This document shows positions 1 to 10,041 of a DNA stretch of 12,437 nt, one piece after another (position 1 is the first letter of the stretch; every line of letters starts with the position of its first letter). The DNA comes from a bacterium (lineage in GTDB: Bacteria > Bacillota_I > Bacilli_A > Mycoplasmatales > Mycoplasmoidaceae): the NCBI GenBank assembly GCA_017633195.1, contig JAGBPV010000010.1:1-12437 (forward strand). The letters are read 5' to 3'. The notes below the pieces were generated by a model. It was not told the origin of the DNA, made no database searches, and saw only the letters and a list, made by a program, of their open reading frames with translations. The translations under genes and the position numbers were made by a program.

Positions 1-917
1 CGAGGCATGTTGTTAATTTTTTCTTGCAAGGTGTAAATATCTTCATCAGTAATTTCATTAAAATTTGTTTTCTTTTTATACATCCTTCTGACTAACCCAT
101 TTAGGTTTTCATTGGAACCTCTTTGATATGATGCATATGGTTCACAAAAATACACCTTGCATTTAACTCAATAAGCTAGTATCCCAATCTTTTGAAATTC
201 AATTCCATTGTCAACAGTAATGGTGTTCACATGGAGATGATTTTCATCAATGATGCTCTTAATGATGGAATTGATTGTCATTGGATTCTTGCTTTTCACT
301 CGTCTAATAAAAAGTTTTCTGCTTTTGCGTTCATTAAACGTTAGTAAATTATCATACCCAGTTGATTTATGACCAATGATTAAATCAACTTCATAATCTC
401 CATATTCTTGCCTTAAATCCACTGATTTGGGACGAGTCCAGATTGGAAGAACTAATTTATCCTTGAATTTAGAAAAAATTCCAACTGTTCGCCTTGGACC
501 ACTTTTCCTAAAGCGTCTTAATCGATCATAAGGTTTAATAACCCACTTCCAGTTGTTGATTAAATTGAACACTTGACGAAGAGAAGGCATCATAATATTT
601 GGATGTTCAGCTTGTATCCTATGATACGTGGCATTTACACCGTGATATCGTTTCTCATAATATCGCAAAAATAACTTTGAAAAATCTTCATATTTTAAGT
701 TATGAAAAAAGTATTTATTGCGATGACGACGAAATGCTTTTTTATTAGCAATTTCTGCATTGTAAAAATGATCAAAAGTATTTCTTTTTAATTCCCGTGA
801 AATTGTTGATTTACTGCGATTTATCTTTTTTGCAATTTCACTTATTGATAAATTTTCATAATTAAAGAAATGTTGAATTAAATTTCTTTCACTCAGACTT
901 AAATGTGTATATTCCAT
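1..917 (-). CDS. IS30-family transposase, 3' end beyond window
   Basis: A DDE transposase that cuts and joins the ends of its own insertion sequence. About 305 residues are visible. An N-terminal helix-turn-helix region (about residues 5-45, with SISEIAKKINRSKSTISREL) is typical of IS30 transposases. The catalytic triad appears intact: D178 in YEVDLIIG, D236 in TVDNGIEF and E270 in QRGSNENLNGL. One in-frame TGA near position 168 must be read as Trp; beyond it the conserved E-containing block follows, which proves the read-through. I chose the ATG at 917 over an in-frame TTG at 923 because family members begin close to the HTH; neither start has a clear Shine-Dalgarno. Family members are about 310-350 aa, so only the tail is missing. 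It uses more G/C-rich codons than the neighbouring cassette, fitting a mobile origin. It appears intact in the visible part. Confidence 0.93.
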
Positions 918-933
918 GGTCAATTAACTTTAA

Positions 934-986
934 CACTTTTTTTGTATAAAAAAAGTGCAATAACTCCTTTTATAGTTGTTGCACTT
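934..986. repeat. Two overlapping palindromes near the IS end
   Basis: The first is a perfect 10-bp inverted repeat, cacttttttt at 934-943 and aaaaaaagtg at 948-957, with a 4-nt loop. The second pairs aagtgcaataac (953-964) with gttgttgcactt (975-986), with one mismatch. The two share the gtgcaa sequence and so cannot both form. They may be the terminal repeat of the IS, a transcription terminator, or the hairpin target the element inserted into. The sequence alone does not choose between these. Confidence 0.5.
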
Positions 987-1118
987 GAAATTGCATTTAG
1001 GGAATGCAATGATTTTAAATTCATTGCATTTTTATTAATAAAGTCAATCTTTTATTTAAATAAAAAAGATAATAAGTTTTTTAAAATATATATCATCTTT
1101 TTGGTGTTTATTGATGCT

Positions 1119-1160
1119 CTAAATAGACGTAGATATTCGATTTGGAGATAAATACATCAT
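1119..1160 (-). other. Short ORF remnant with ribosome-binding site, between the cassette and the IS
   Basis: Downstream of the AAA+ gene a good Shine-Dalgarno (AAAGGA) sits 3 nt before tandem ATG codons at 1160 and 1157, but the frame closes after 13 codons (TAG at 1119-1121). In the same frame a further 20 or so codons follow the stop. This looks like the start of a sixth gene destroyed by decay or by the nearby IS30 insertion. The rest of 987-1216 holds only AT-rich sequence and the small palindrome at about 991-1010. I recognise no homologue, and a chance Shine-Dalgarno is possible. Confidence 0.2.
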
Positions 1161-1216
1161 AATCCTTTCTTGTTTAAAGTTATTTTTGTTCAAATTGAAT
1201 GTCAACATGTAAAATA

Positions 1217-3082
1217 TTATTGAATTATAATAAAATTAATTTTATTATTTTTTCATGATCCCTGTACATGAGTAAAAACTTTATCCTTTTTATTTTGATT
1301 AATAATTTCATAATTTACAAAAATAAATTCAGATAAATCATCAACAAAATTTGTTTCAAGTTTTTCCATCAAACCTCTTCCACCCATAGATCTATCGTAT
1401 TTGTTTTTAATTGTTTCGAATAAATACTCTTTATCAGGTTGATTGATATGTAAGTCAATATATTTTTCATCTTTTAATTTCTTTATAATATTTGATAATT
1501 TCATATTCAATATTTCATCTAAGATTTGATCATCAGTAATAAAATCAAAAGGAATAATATTTTTTTCACCAATACGATTTAAAATTTCTGGTCTTTTTAA
1601 ATTATTTTTGAAATAATCTTTTACCGCATTAATAAATTGTTGATGAATTATTTCATTATTTGCTGTAATATCTTTAATTTGTGAAGTACCTATATTACTT
1701 GTAAAAATTATTAAAGTTTCACTAAAATCAATAGTTTCTCCTTGACTAGAAGTTAATCTTCCATCTTCAAGGATTTGTAAGAATTTATCAAGAATTTTAT
1801 TATGTGCTTTTTCAATTTCATCAAATAATAAAATACAAAATGGTTTTTCTTTTACTGCATTAGTTAGTTGTCCCCCTGCATCATATCCAACATATCCTGG
1901 TGCAGCACCAATTAATTTTTGATCACTTTCTTCATGATTATATTCACTCATATCAAATCTAATTAAACGTGATTCATCACCAAAAATATATTCACATAAG
2001 GCCTTACTGATTTCTGTTTTACCAACTCCTGTTGGTCCAACAAAAAATAAAATTCCTTTAGGTTTTTTAGAATTTGATGATTGAGTAATTCCTTGTAAAC
2101 CTGTAAAACTACGAATTAAAGTTTTACGAATTTGACTAATAGCATAACTCTGACCCTTAACCCTTTTATTTAGTTCATCACTAATTTTGTTTAAATCTTT
2201 AAAGTTTTTACTAGATTCTCATTCACTTTGCTTTTTGTTAAAATTTGCAAGATTATATAATTGTTTAAAAGTATATTTATCATCACCAATTTCTAGTTTT
2301 GCTAGTTGTAAAATTTCGCGATATGATAATCCATCAGTTATTGTTACAGCATCCTTAAAATCATCACTATTTTCATCTTGAATGGTAGATTTAATATTCA
2401 AAAAATAATTAGAGTAAATTTTAAAAAAATCACTTCGCTCTTCTTTACTTGGTTTTTGAATAACAACACTTGCAAATTCAACATTATTGGTCGAAAAGAA
2501 ATTAGTAAGTGTGCTTGGATTTCTACTGTATAAAATTAGTTTTTTGAAATTTTGAATAAATCGTGTAATTTTAATATTTTCATTAAATTGCATAAAATCA
2601 GCAATTAATTGTGATAATTTTGCAGGTGATATACCTTGCATTGAACCTTTATCAAAAAAGATATCACTACAATCAATAATATCTAAACGTGAAAATAAAC
2701 TATTTTGCTGTGCAGTATTTTTAATTTCATCATTTAAAGTATCAAGATAACTGGTTAAATCATTATCACTAATAGCATCATTTAAACCTAATTCATCTAT
2801 TGATTCTTGGTCTTTTTTATTATTTATTGTTTTATTTACATCAAGAGAATAATCAATTAATCCATCACTAGGACTAAAGTAATGTATTGATTTTACTGCT
2901 TCACTTTTTTTATATTTGCAATAATAAGCAATAATATCAGTTAATGAAACAAAACCTGTAGAATGAGCATCTTCAAATATATCTTTTAAATAAAATAATT
3001 CATTAATGTTTCCTGATACTAAAATAATATTTTTTTGTTCTAATTTATTTAATAAAGTTTGTATTGAAGATTTTAAAGACAT
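1217..3082 (-). CDS. ClpA/ClpB-type AAA+ ATPase with degenerate first ATPase half
   Basis: A 621-aa protein, read through TGA=Trp at 2219 and 1253. The second half (residues about 300-600) is a classic Clp/HSP100 D2 module: Walker A GPTGVGKT 349-356, pore loop PGYVGYDAGG around 396-399, Walker B ILLFDEIEKAH with D421-E422, sensor-1 TSN with N463, arginine finger in RPEILNRI (R503), then a GGRGL sensor-2-like segment. It should form a ring that threads and remodels proteins. Residues about 1-270 have no Walker A or B but end in an AAA-like stretch (LILYSRNPSTL, then IQKPSKEERSDFF), so I infer a dead D1 ring. It lacks the Clp N-domain and ClpB middle coiled coil and is shorter than ClpB (about 700-860 aa), so it is not the housekeeping chaperone. 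It is the last gene of the operon, 3 nt after its neighbour, with AAAGGA as ribosome-binding site. Confidence 0.92.
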
Positions 3083-3085
3083 AAT

Positions 3086-3880
3086 CTATTTATTCCTTTC
3101 TTTAAATGTATCAATAGATTTTGCTAGTGGTTTTGCGTTTGAAATATTTCTTGTAATTTGTGGTACTGAATATTCATATCCTTTTTCTTTTAGTTTTTTT
3201 AAAATTGAAGCTGAAGTAGCTTCACAAGCATGCCCAATATAATTACCTAGTTTATAACTAATTTTTCCTAATGAATTAAATTCAATAGCAATTGAATTAT
3301 TATTTTGATTTTTAAAATTTAAAATTGTATTAAATATACCTTCTTTTTTATCATAACAATATTTAATTTCATGGTTTGTAAATTTAAACCCTACTTCTTT
3401 TAAAATACTAGAAACGTCTTTGATTAAATGCAACATTTTGTTAAATTCATCATTTTTAGATGCAATAAATCCTGCAATATCACTAACTTCTTGAATTGTT
3501 TTAAATGTATTAATATAATTTAATAATTCTAGTTTGATATTATTAGGAAAATTTGAAGCATTTATTGCTTGTTTAAAAGTTTGCTTATATATTTTTAATT
3601 GTTCTTCATTTATTTGATTATTGCGAATTATATCAATCTTATTTAATAAATTGTCTTCATTAATAATTTCATGATTTTTCTGCATCTGTTCAATTGCTGT
3701 TATTGCTAATATTCCATATTGTGCAATGATCTTATTAATATTTTGTTTAGCATTATCAAAATAAGTTTGGTAATATTTATTAATACTTTCATCAGTAAAT
3801 TGTTGCATATTTGCTATATCTTTAGTTATTGTTATTAACATGCTTTGTATTTCAACAGGATTTACTAATTTTTTATCCAT
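3086..3880 (-). CDS. Helical protein with DUF2997-like C-terminal domain
   Basis: A 264-aa soluble protein with no membrane segment or signal peptide and no named family that I can assign with certainty. Residues about 1-165 are predicted mostly helical, rich in Asn, Lys, Ile and Gln. Residues about 196-245 are different: a short strand-turn-strand (SIAIEFNSLGKISYKL), then GNYIGHACEATSASI leading into a helix and KKLKEKGYEY. This matches my recollection of DUF2997 domains (beta strand, G, strand, then G-x-x-G-x-x-C and a helix); those are often found beside AAA+ ATPases. The start ATG is 2 nt after the stop of the 58-aa gene, and the AAA+ gene follows after 3 nt, so translation is probably coupled. 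By context it is a likely adaptor or substrate-selector for the AAA+ ring. That role is inference. Confidence 0.85.
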   Translation of the reverse strand: MDKKLVNPVEIQSMLITITKDIANMQQFTDESINKYYQTYFDNAKQNINKIIAQYGILAITAIEQMQKNHEIINEDNLLNKIDIIRNNQINEEQLKIYKQTFKQAINASNFPNNIKLELLNYINTFKTIQEVSDIAGFIASKNDEFNKMLHLIKDVSSILKEVGFKFTNHEIKYCYDKKEGIFNTILNFKNQNNNSIAIEFNSLGKISYKLGNYIGHACEATSASILKKLKEKGYEYSVPQITRNISNAKPLAKSIDTFKERNK

Positions 3881-3882
3881 AT

Positions 3883-4059
3883 TTAAAATATCATCAACTT
3901 TTTAGAGTAATTATTAATTAAATTGTTAATTGATTGATTTATAGATTCATTTTTTCAATTATATTGTTGTATTGATTTAATACGATTTAAGATACTGTTG
4001 CATTGTTCTTTAATATCTTGTGTTAAATTAAATGCAACAAAAGATACACTATGACTCAT
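3883..4059 (-). CDS. 58-aa micro-protein, function unknown
   Basis: The frame is continuous only with UGA=Trp: one in-frame TGA gives Trp35 in QQYNWKNES, and the frame ends in TAA at 3883-3885. It is hydrophilic and apparently helical, beginning MSHSVSFVAFNLTQD and rich in Asn, Ile, Lys and Gln, with heptad-like spacing that could form a short coiled coil. It fills exactly the gap between two genes: the ATG is 6 nt after the upstream stop, and its own stop is 2 nt before the next ATG. There is no Shine-Dalgarno, so it depends on coupled translation. The tight fit argues for a real gene. No homologue is recognised; it is too short for a WXG100-type protein and lacks the WxG motif. Confidence 0.7.
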
Positions 4060-4065
4060 GAGATA

Positions 4066-6030
4066 TTATTTTTTATTATTTACTTCTTTTTTGTATTGTT
4101 TAACTTTATTTCTTAAATTTTCTAAGAAGATTTTATAAGTTTTTAGTTTATTATTAGCAATATCAAATTTGTCATTAATAAATGATTCTTTTTCTTTATT
4201 TCCATGTAAAAATTTATTATTAAAACTATTTAATTCTTTAAATGTATTAATGTCTTGTTTATTTAAAATTTCATTAATTATATTATTGTTAAGAAATTGT
4301 TGAACACCTTTGCCAAGATCATATTTAAAATTTGGTAATTTTTCTGATATTTGTTGTTCTAAGATTTGTCTATTTTCTTGAGCTAATATTGTTAGAGTAT
4401 TAAAGTTTTTATCAATTAATTTATCTTCAATTTCTCTTGTTTTAAAATCCAACTCTTTTATTAATTGCTTTATACAACTTAAATTTATATATTCGTTTAA
4501 ATTATTTAAAATATCATTTTGTTTTTTTAAATCATAATATAACTTGTCCAAATCATTAATTCTTAATTGATTAGTATCATTAATAAGTAATTTTGTATCC
4601 TTTATTTTATCAATAATTTCTGTTTCTAATTTACTATTTATTAAATATGTTTGTGATAAATCATAATCAAAATCAGCAATTTTAATTATTAATTTTTGTA
4701 AGATAATATTATTAATTTGTTTTTGTTTTAATGAGTATAAAAAACTATCTTTATTTTTTGTGATTTGTTCTATTAAAAATTCATTTATATTTTTAGGAAA
4801 TAACTCATTAATTTCTTCTATATCTATTTTATTTTTTGTTAAATAAGCTAAACATTCTTTAAAATTTTCTTCTATAATTGTTTGATAAATCTTAATTATG
4901 TCTAAATTTGAACAAATAATTTTTAATATAAAATCTTTAATTTCTTTTAGTGATAAATCTTTATAAATTCATTCAATAAATTTTTTATTGGACAAATTAT
5001 TATTAATGATTTCTTTAGTTTCATTAATTGAGAAAATTTTTGCATATAACTTAGTTCAAATTGCATTATTATTTGTTTCATCAAATATAGATTGTTTATA
5101 TATGAATAGTTCTCATATTTGATCATCAATAATGCAGTAAAAATGATTATCTAAATTAAATATTTCATTTTTATTTATAATATTGTCATTTTCAATAAAT
5201 AATAAAGAATTGTCTAATGAAGAAATTTCTTTCAAATTTATAAATTTAGTGGATATTTGACTAGAAATTAACTGTAATAAATCTTGATAAAAAATCTTAG
5301 TTTTATAAAATTCATCATAAATTTTTTGTTCTAAATCTTTATCACAAAAAATTTCAACATAGTTATCATTGATTCTGATTTTAAATTTACAATCTATTTT
5401 GTAATAAATTAGATTATTTCCATTATCTATGTCTGTTTTATTTTTAAAATTTAGTGAAAATAAATTTTCGTTATTTTTTAATTTATTATTAATATATTCA
5501 GAAATTTGATTATTATATACATCATTAATTTTTAAATTTAAATCTATAAATTTTGAACAACTTAGTTCATCATTATAAGGGATTAAATTTTTATTGCCTG
5601 GATTATAGTTTTCATAATTTTGATTAATAAATAATCCCTTTTTTAAATTTAAACTAAATGATTGTTTTTGTTCACTATTTCCAAAAAAACCCGTTTTGTT
5701 ATTTAATAAATTTAAAACTTTATCATTTATTTTAAAATTTCCAACATAACTATTTAAAGATAATAGTTCATTTTCATGACTTGTAATAGTTTTATTTCTG
5801 ATTAAATTATTTAATTCATTATCAAAAAATTCATCATAATTGTCATTTAAATGATAGAAATTATGTAAAACTTCTCTTAAAGTATTTGTTGGATTTGATT
5901 TTATATTACTTACAATTGCTAATAAAATTAGTGCGTTTGTTTCATCTAATTTAGATAAGGTTTTAATATCATAATTAATACCATATACAGCATATGGAAT
6001 TGGTAATTGAATAATTAAATCTTTTGTCAT
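4066..6030 (-). CDS. Large cassette protein of unknown family with HEPN-like motif near the C-terminus
   Basis: A 654-aa protein reading through three TGA=Trp codons (for example position 5113). No family is recognised. Residues about 1-80 (LPIPYAVYGINYDI, then helices ending LNNLIRNKTI) could be a winged-helix-like domain. Residues about 100-310 are mixed strand and helix, and the rest is almost all helical with coiled-coil character. Near the end, residues 604-611 read NNKFLHGN, followed by helices; this resembles the R-N-x-x-x-H-G active-site motif of HEPN RNases, but the Arg is replaced by Asn, so activity is doubtful. The start at 6030 is chosen because AGGAG lies 7 nt upstream; a longer in-frame start at 6057 lacks that support. 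It overlaps the helicase end by 16 bp, so it is made from the same message and probably works with the helicase. Confidence 0.88.
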
Positions 6031-9000
6031 ATAAATTCTCCTGCATCTAAAACACAATCTGAATTAATTTCATCATAGATTCTTTTTAAAAATCCTTGTT
6101 CTTGCGTTATGTTCTTTACATCTTTAATTGTTGAATTATTTAAATAGTGTTTATTGAAACTACCAACAATAATTAATTTAGCTTTTGATCTACTAATTGC
6201 TACATTATTACGTTCATTTACAAAATAAAAATTTAAATTTCTTTTATTATCATAGTCAACTGTGTTATTTTTTAATTGCCCATGTGATCTTACAAAATCT
6301 AAAATGATTATTTCATTTTCTCTTCCTTGAAAATTATCAACTGTATCAACTTTTATTTGAGTATATTCATGATTTATTTTTTTTAATTCGTTTTTAATTA
6401 GACTTTTTTGAGATCTAGTCATAGTAATAATTCCAATATTATTAAGTTTTAAGTTAGGATTATTATTTTGATATAAACTATCAATTACATTGGTTATTAT
6501 TAAACAATTATAAGGATTAACAGTTGAAGAGTATAAATTATTGTTCCAATTATTTGTGTCAAATGATTCTTCTTTTAGGTTTTTTATTTTATATTTAGTT
6601 TCAAAATAATTTTTTGTTTGGATATTTAATGAACTACTGTCTATCAAAATTACACTATCATCACAAGACTTATTAGAACCATTGCTATATTTAAAATTCA
6701 TTTTATATTTAGGAAATTTTCTTGGATTACTTGGCATTTCTAATCGTTCATCATAATCATAAAAAGTATTTACAATATTCATAATATTTTCACAAAAACG
6801 ATGTTGAATAGTTAAGTTTTGATAAGGAGCTAATTTTTTATCTGGTTGTTTTTTTAATTCTTGTACTTCTTTATTAAAAAATGAATCTTTATATAATGTT
6901 TTTAATCAATTAAATAGTTTTGTTGCTTTTTCTTCATTATTATCTTCAGATTCATTAAAAACATTATTATTTTTTTGATCTTTATTAATAAATTTATTTA
7001 AAAATGCATCATTTTGAACTAAATCTTTACATACATCAACAGTTAAGTCACATTTTGGTGGTAATTGTTTATAATCTCCTGCAAAAATTATTTTCTTTGC
7101 TAAAACAATTTTTGAAAGAATTTCTGGTGTACTTGATTTACTTATTTCATCAATTATAACAATGTCAATTGGTCAATCATAAAATAAATCAACATCATTT
7201 TTTCTTAATAATGTTAATGTAATTGTTGATGTTGTGGTTATACCAAATATATTTATTAGACGATTATCAATAATGTATTTTTTGAATTTTGATGAGTTTT
7301 TTAATTCATTATTATTTAAATATTCATTTTTAAATAATGTTGCATAATCATTGTAATCATCACTAACACTATTTTGATTCAAATAATGTTTTATTTCATC
7401 TAAATTATTAAATATTCTTGTTATATGTTGTTTTTCATAAAGTGAATTAATTAAATTATCATATTTGTTTAATAATTCATTTTTAGTTATATTGCTATCT
7501 TTATATTCTCTTACTGCTTTTCTGCTAAAGTAATTAATTGTTTCAATAAAATCTTCTTCATTTTCATCCTTGTGTCTAATAATTTCATCAATATCTAATA
7601 TATTCTTATCAAAACGTGATAAATCTTTTAGTAAACTACGATTATTATTAATAATTACTATTTCTGAATTAGTTAAAAAATTAGGTTGTATAAAATTGTT
7701 TTCTTGTAACTCTTTGATTATTTCAATGCACTCTTTATTGTTATTTGGTTTTTCACATGCATTTATACATTTTGAAATAAAACGTTTTCATGCATAATCC
7801 AAATTATATTTATTTTCTTTATCTTTTTCTTCATTAGCAATATATTTAATCATTAAGAACAATGGATTATCATTGTTTAATTCATCTAATCTATCAAAAA
7901 AGTTATTGATTGCTTCATGGGATTGAGATGTCATTAAAATTGTTTTATTTTCCAATGCATATTCATTGGCAATTGCACATATTGTTTGTGTTTTTCCTGT
8001 GCCAGGTGGTCCTTGCAAATAAAAGAAGTTATCAATATTAATTGCTTTAAATACTGCACTTTGTTGATTGTCATTTAATTGATATTTATTAATAATTTCT
8101 TCTTTTAACTGTTTTTTTCCATCAACTTTTAAATTTAATGGATCAATTAAATTTTCAAATAAATATGGATTTTTATAATAGCCAAATCTAATTTGATCTA
8201 ATCCATCTACATAACGATTTAAGATGGCTAATGTACCATTATCTTTTTCATTTATATAAAAATTATTGATAGTTTTTATATCATCATATTCTGAAGAATT
8301 AAACAATTGCAATGGAGTAAATATATTATTTTGTTCGTCATCAAATGAAAAAGTTAAATAAGAAATGTTGTATTGTTTTTCATTAATAAAATCAATTTGT
8401 TTGTCATATCTTTTAATTGCTAAATCATTTTCATTAATATTTTTTAAATTTTCTTTAATTTTTTGTGAATATCCATCAACTTTTAAATTTATTTCTTGTA
8501 AAGATTTATCATTTATTTCTTTCTCATTATTTTTATCATCTAATTGTTTTTTAAATTCACTTATTGTTTTTTGCTTTTTTTGAATCTTTTCTTCAATATC
8601 TTTTTGTTGTTCACTATTTAAATTTAGTTGTTTTTGGTTTATTATTAAATATTTTTCTTGTTCTTCTTTTAAATCCTCATTTTTAATAATGTTTTTTCTA
8701 TCATTTTGAAGACTTTTTTGTTCATCTTTTATAAAATTCAGATTTTCGTTCAACGAAGACAATTCATTATTTAAATTATTCAAATCATTCTTTATTAGTT
8801 CTAAAATTTTTTCTTGCTCTTTTTTAATTTGCAACAATTCTTGTTTTTGTGGCATCAAACTATTTATACTGTAATTGTAATTTTTATTTTTGTCTTGCAA
8901 CTCATCATTTAACTTATTAGCATTATCTTTTTCATTTTCTAATTTTTTTAATAAATCATCTTGAAAATTGTTTTTGATATCTTTTATATTAATGTGATAA

Positions 9001-9926
9001 CTATTGTTTTCATCATCACGATTAATTAAATAATATTTAGCACTAGGATTCATTACAATATTTGCTTTGTCTTTTAATTGAAATAGATAACAAGATACTT
9101 GATCATTTGCATCATATTTTTTACTTTTACTCAAATAATAGATTATTTGATTATCAGTATTAGCATTATTCTTCTTTTCATCATAGTATTTGTGAATTGC
9201 ATAAATAAAACTAGTTCAGTCATCATATCTTAAATATTTTCTTAATTCTGAGTCTTTCTTTCCAAATGAAATTATTGGTGTTATTTGTTCAAGATCATGA
9301 TAAAATTCCGGATCATAATAACTAGTATTACTGTTAATATTTATCTTAATTTGTTTATTGTTTCATAGAGATTTATTAATTTCTAATAATTCAACTCTCT
9401 TAATAACTAAAGAATAAGTTTTATTTTGCTCATAAGGATTTAGATCACAAAATATAGCAATAGTATTTAAACAATTCAATGACTGATGTATTGGATGATC
9501 TAATTTAAAAACTAAACAAATATTATTTATAGTTAATTTTTTTGCTTTTTGTTCATCAATCATGTAAGAATAATTCTTACATGTATCAATATAATCTCCA
9601 ATTGTTTGAATATCTATGTTTCTAAAGGTATTATTAGATTCAAATTCTTGTTGTAAAGAATTTTTAAATGTTAAAAATAATCCCCTTAGATCTAAATCTA
9701 AAATTTCAAATTCAATAGAATTTTCTTTATTTATTAAATCAATTAATCAATTTAATTCTTTTTCACTATTTTTGCATAATTTAGGATCAATTATTTTAAA
9801 AACTGAATCTAAAGATTTCTTAATCATGTAATCAACATCAACACCTTTAGAATTACGCTTATATAATCTTGCTTCTTTAGGATAAGCAGGTAAATCCTTT
9901 TTAAATTCTAATTCAATTGTATACAT
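6015..9926 (-). CDS. SF1 (Upf1/Dna2-like) helicase with long coiled coil
   Basis: A 1303-aa protein, the first gene of the operon, crossing seven TGA=Trp codons. All SF1 helicase motifs are present: motif I QGPPGTGKT (Walker A 639-646), Ia TSQSHEAI, II DIVIIDEISKS (D926-E927), III AGDYKQLPP (950-957), IV LTIQHRF (about 1038-1044), V DTVDNFQGRENEIII (1194-1208) and VI NERNNVAISRSK (1237-1248). The pattern is that of the Upf1-like AAA_11/AAA_12 group, which acts on RNA, DNA or both in the cytoplasm. Residues about 322-514 are one long Lys/Glu/Asn-rich coiled coil, probably for oligomerisation or partner binding. Residues 1-320 match no domain I know. No nuclease motif was seen. AAGGAA lies 6 nt before the ATG. 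The last codons, after a TGA at 6027-6029, overlap the next gene. SF1 helicases with unknown N-terminal regions are common in anti-phage systems, but none I know matches this gene set. Confidence 0.94.
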
Positions 9927-9932
9927 CTTATA

Positions 9933-9993
9933 TTCCTTAATAATTATTTTTTGTGTTTAATATATATATTCTATTTAAATTTTAAAATTACAA
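9933..9993 (-). promoter_or_regulatory. Candidate promoter and ribosome-binding site of the helicase operon
   Basis: On the minus strand, TTGTAA (9988-9993) and AATATA (9965-9970) are 17 bp apart and could be the -35 and -10 boxes; other TA-rich hexamers overlap, so the exact -10 is uncertain. The Shine-Dalgarno AAGGAA (9933-9938), 6 nt before the ATG, is clear. The upstream terminator at 9997-10038 means the operon needs its own promoter here. Confidence 0.4.
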
Positions 9994-9996
9994 TAA

Positions 9997-10038
9997 AAAA
10001 TACTAACTAAGAAACTATTAGTTTTTAGTTAGTATTTT
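9997..10038 (-). terminator. Intrinsic terminator between tRNA relic and operon
   Basis: A perfect 14-bp stem (9997-10010 with 10025-10038, arm aaaatactaactaa) encloses a second 5-bp stem (aaact/agttt) with a 3-nt loop. On the minus strand it is followed by TTTTTT. It would stop transcripts coming from the tRNA/small-RNA region before they enter the helicase operon. The stem is symmetrical, with A-runs and T-runs on both sides, but no gene approaches it on the plus strand. Confidence 0.75.
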
Positions 10039-10041
10039 AAT

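Larger units (their letters stand above)
1..990 (-). mobile_element. IS30-family insertion sequence, right end
   Basis: The element is defined by its transposase. Its boundary is not proven: the outer end probably lies among the palindromes just upstream of the transposase start (about 925-990). The other end, needed to confirm terminal inverted repeats and any target duplication, lies outside the window. IS30-type elements are known to prefer palindromic targets, and there is another palindrome at about 991-1010 (attgcatt then aatgcaat), which could be target DNA. Confidence 0.6.

Noticed and set aside
903..1151. Plus-strand 82-codon hydrophobic ORF over the IS end
   Set aside because: It spans the palindromes and the IS boundary, has no ribosome-binding site and looks like AT-rich antisense translation.
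1217..3082. Housekeeping clpB
   Set aside because: It lacks the N-domain, an active D1 and the middle coiled-coil domain, and is embedded in a dedicated operon.
4947..5129. Minus-strand 60-codon ORF in another frame
   Set aside because: It overlaps the 654-aa gene, whose frame continues through TGA=Trp; it has no independent signal.
2187..9831. Small plus-strand ORFs at 2187-2381, 3006-3242, 7570-7797, 8365-8583 and 9616-9831
   Set aside because: All lie antisense within the long operon genes, are Phe/Leu/Ser-rich mirror images of Asn/Lys-rich coding sequence, and have no supporting signals.
1217..9926. Operon genes as pseudogenes broken by internal TGA stops
   Set aside because: Every break is a TGA, the protein motifs continue in the same frame on both sides, and the IS and hsdS genes show the same pattern. 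This is the mollicute code, not decay.
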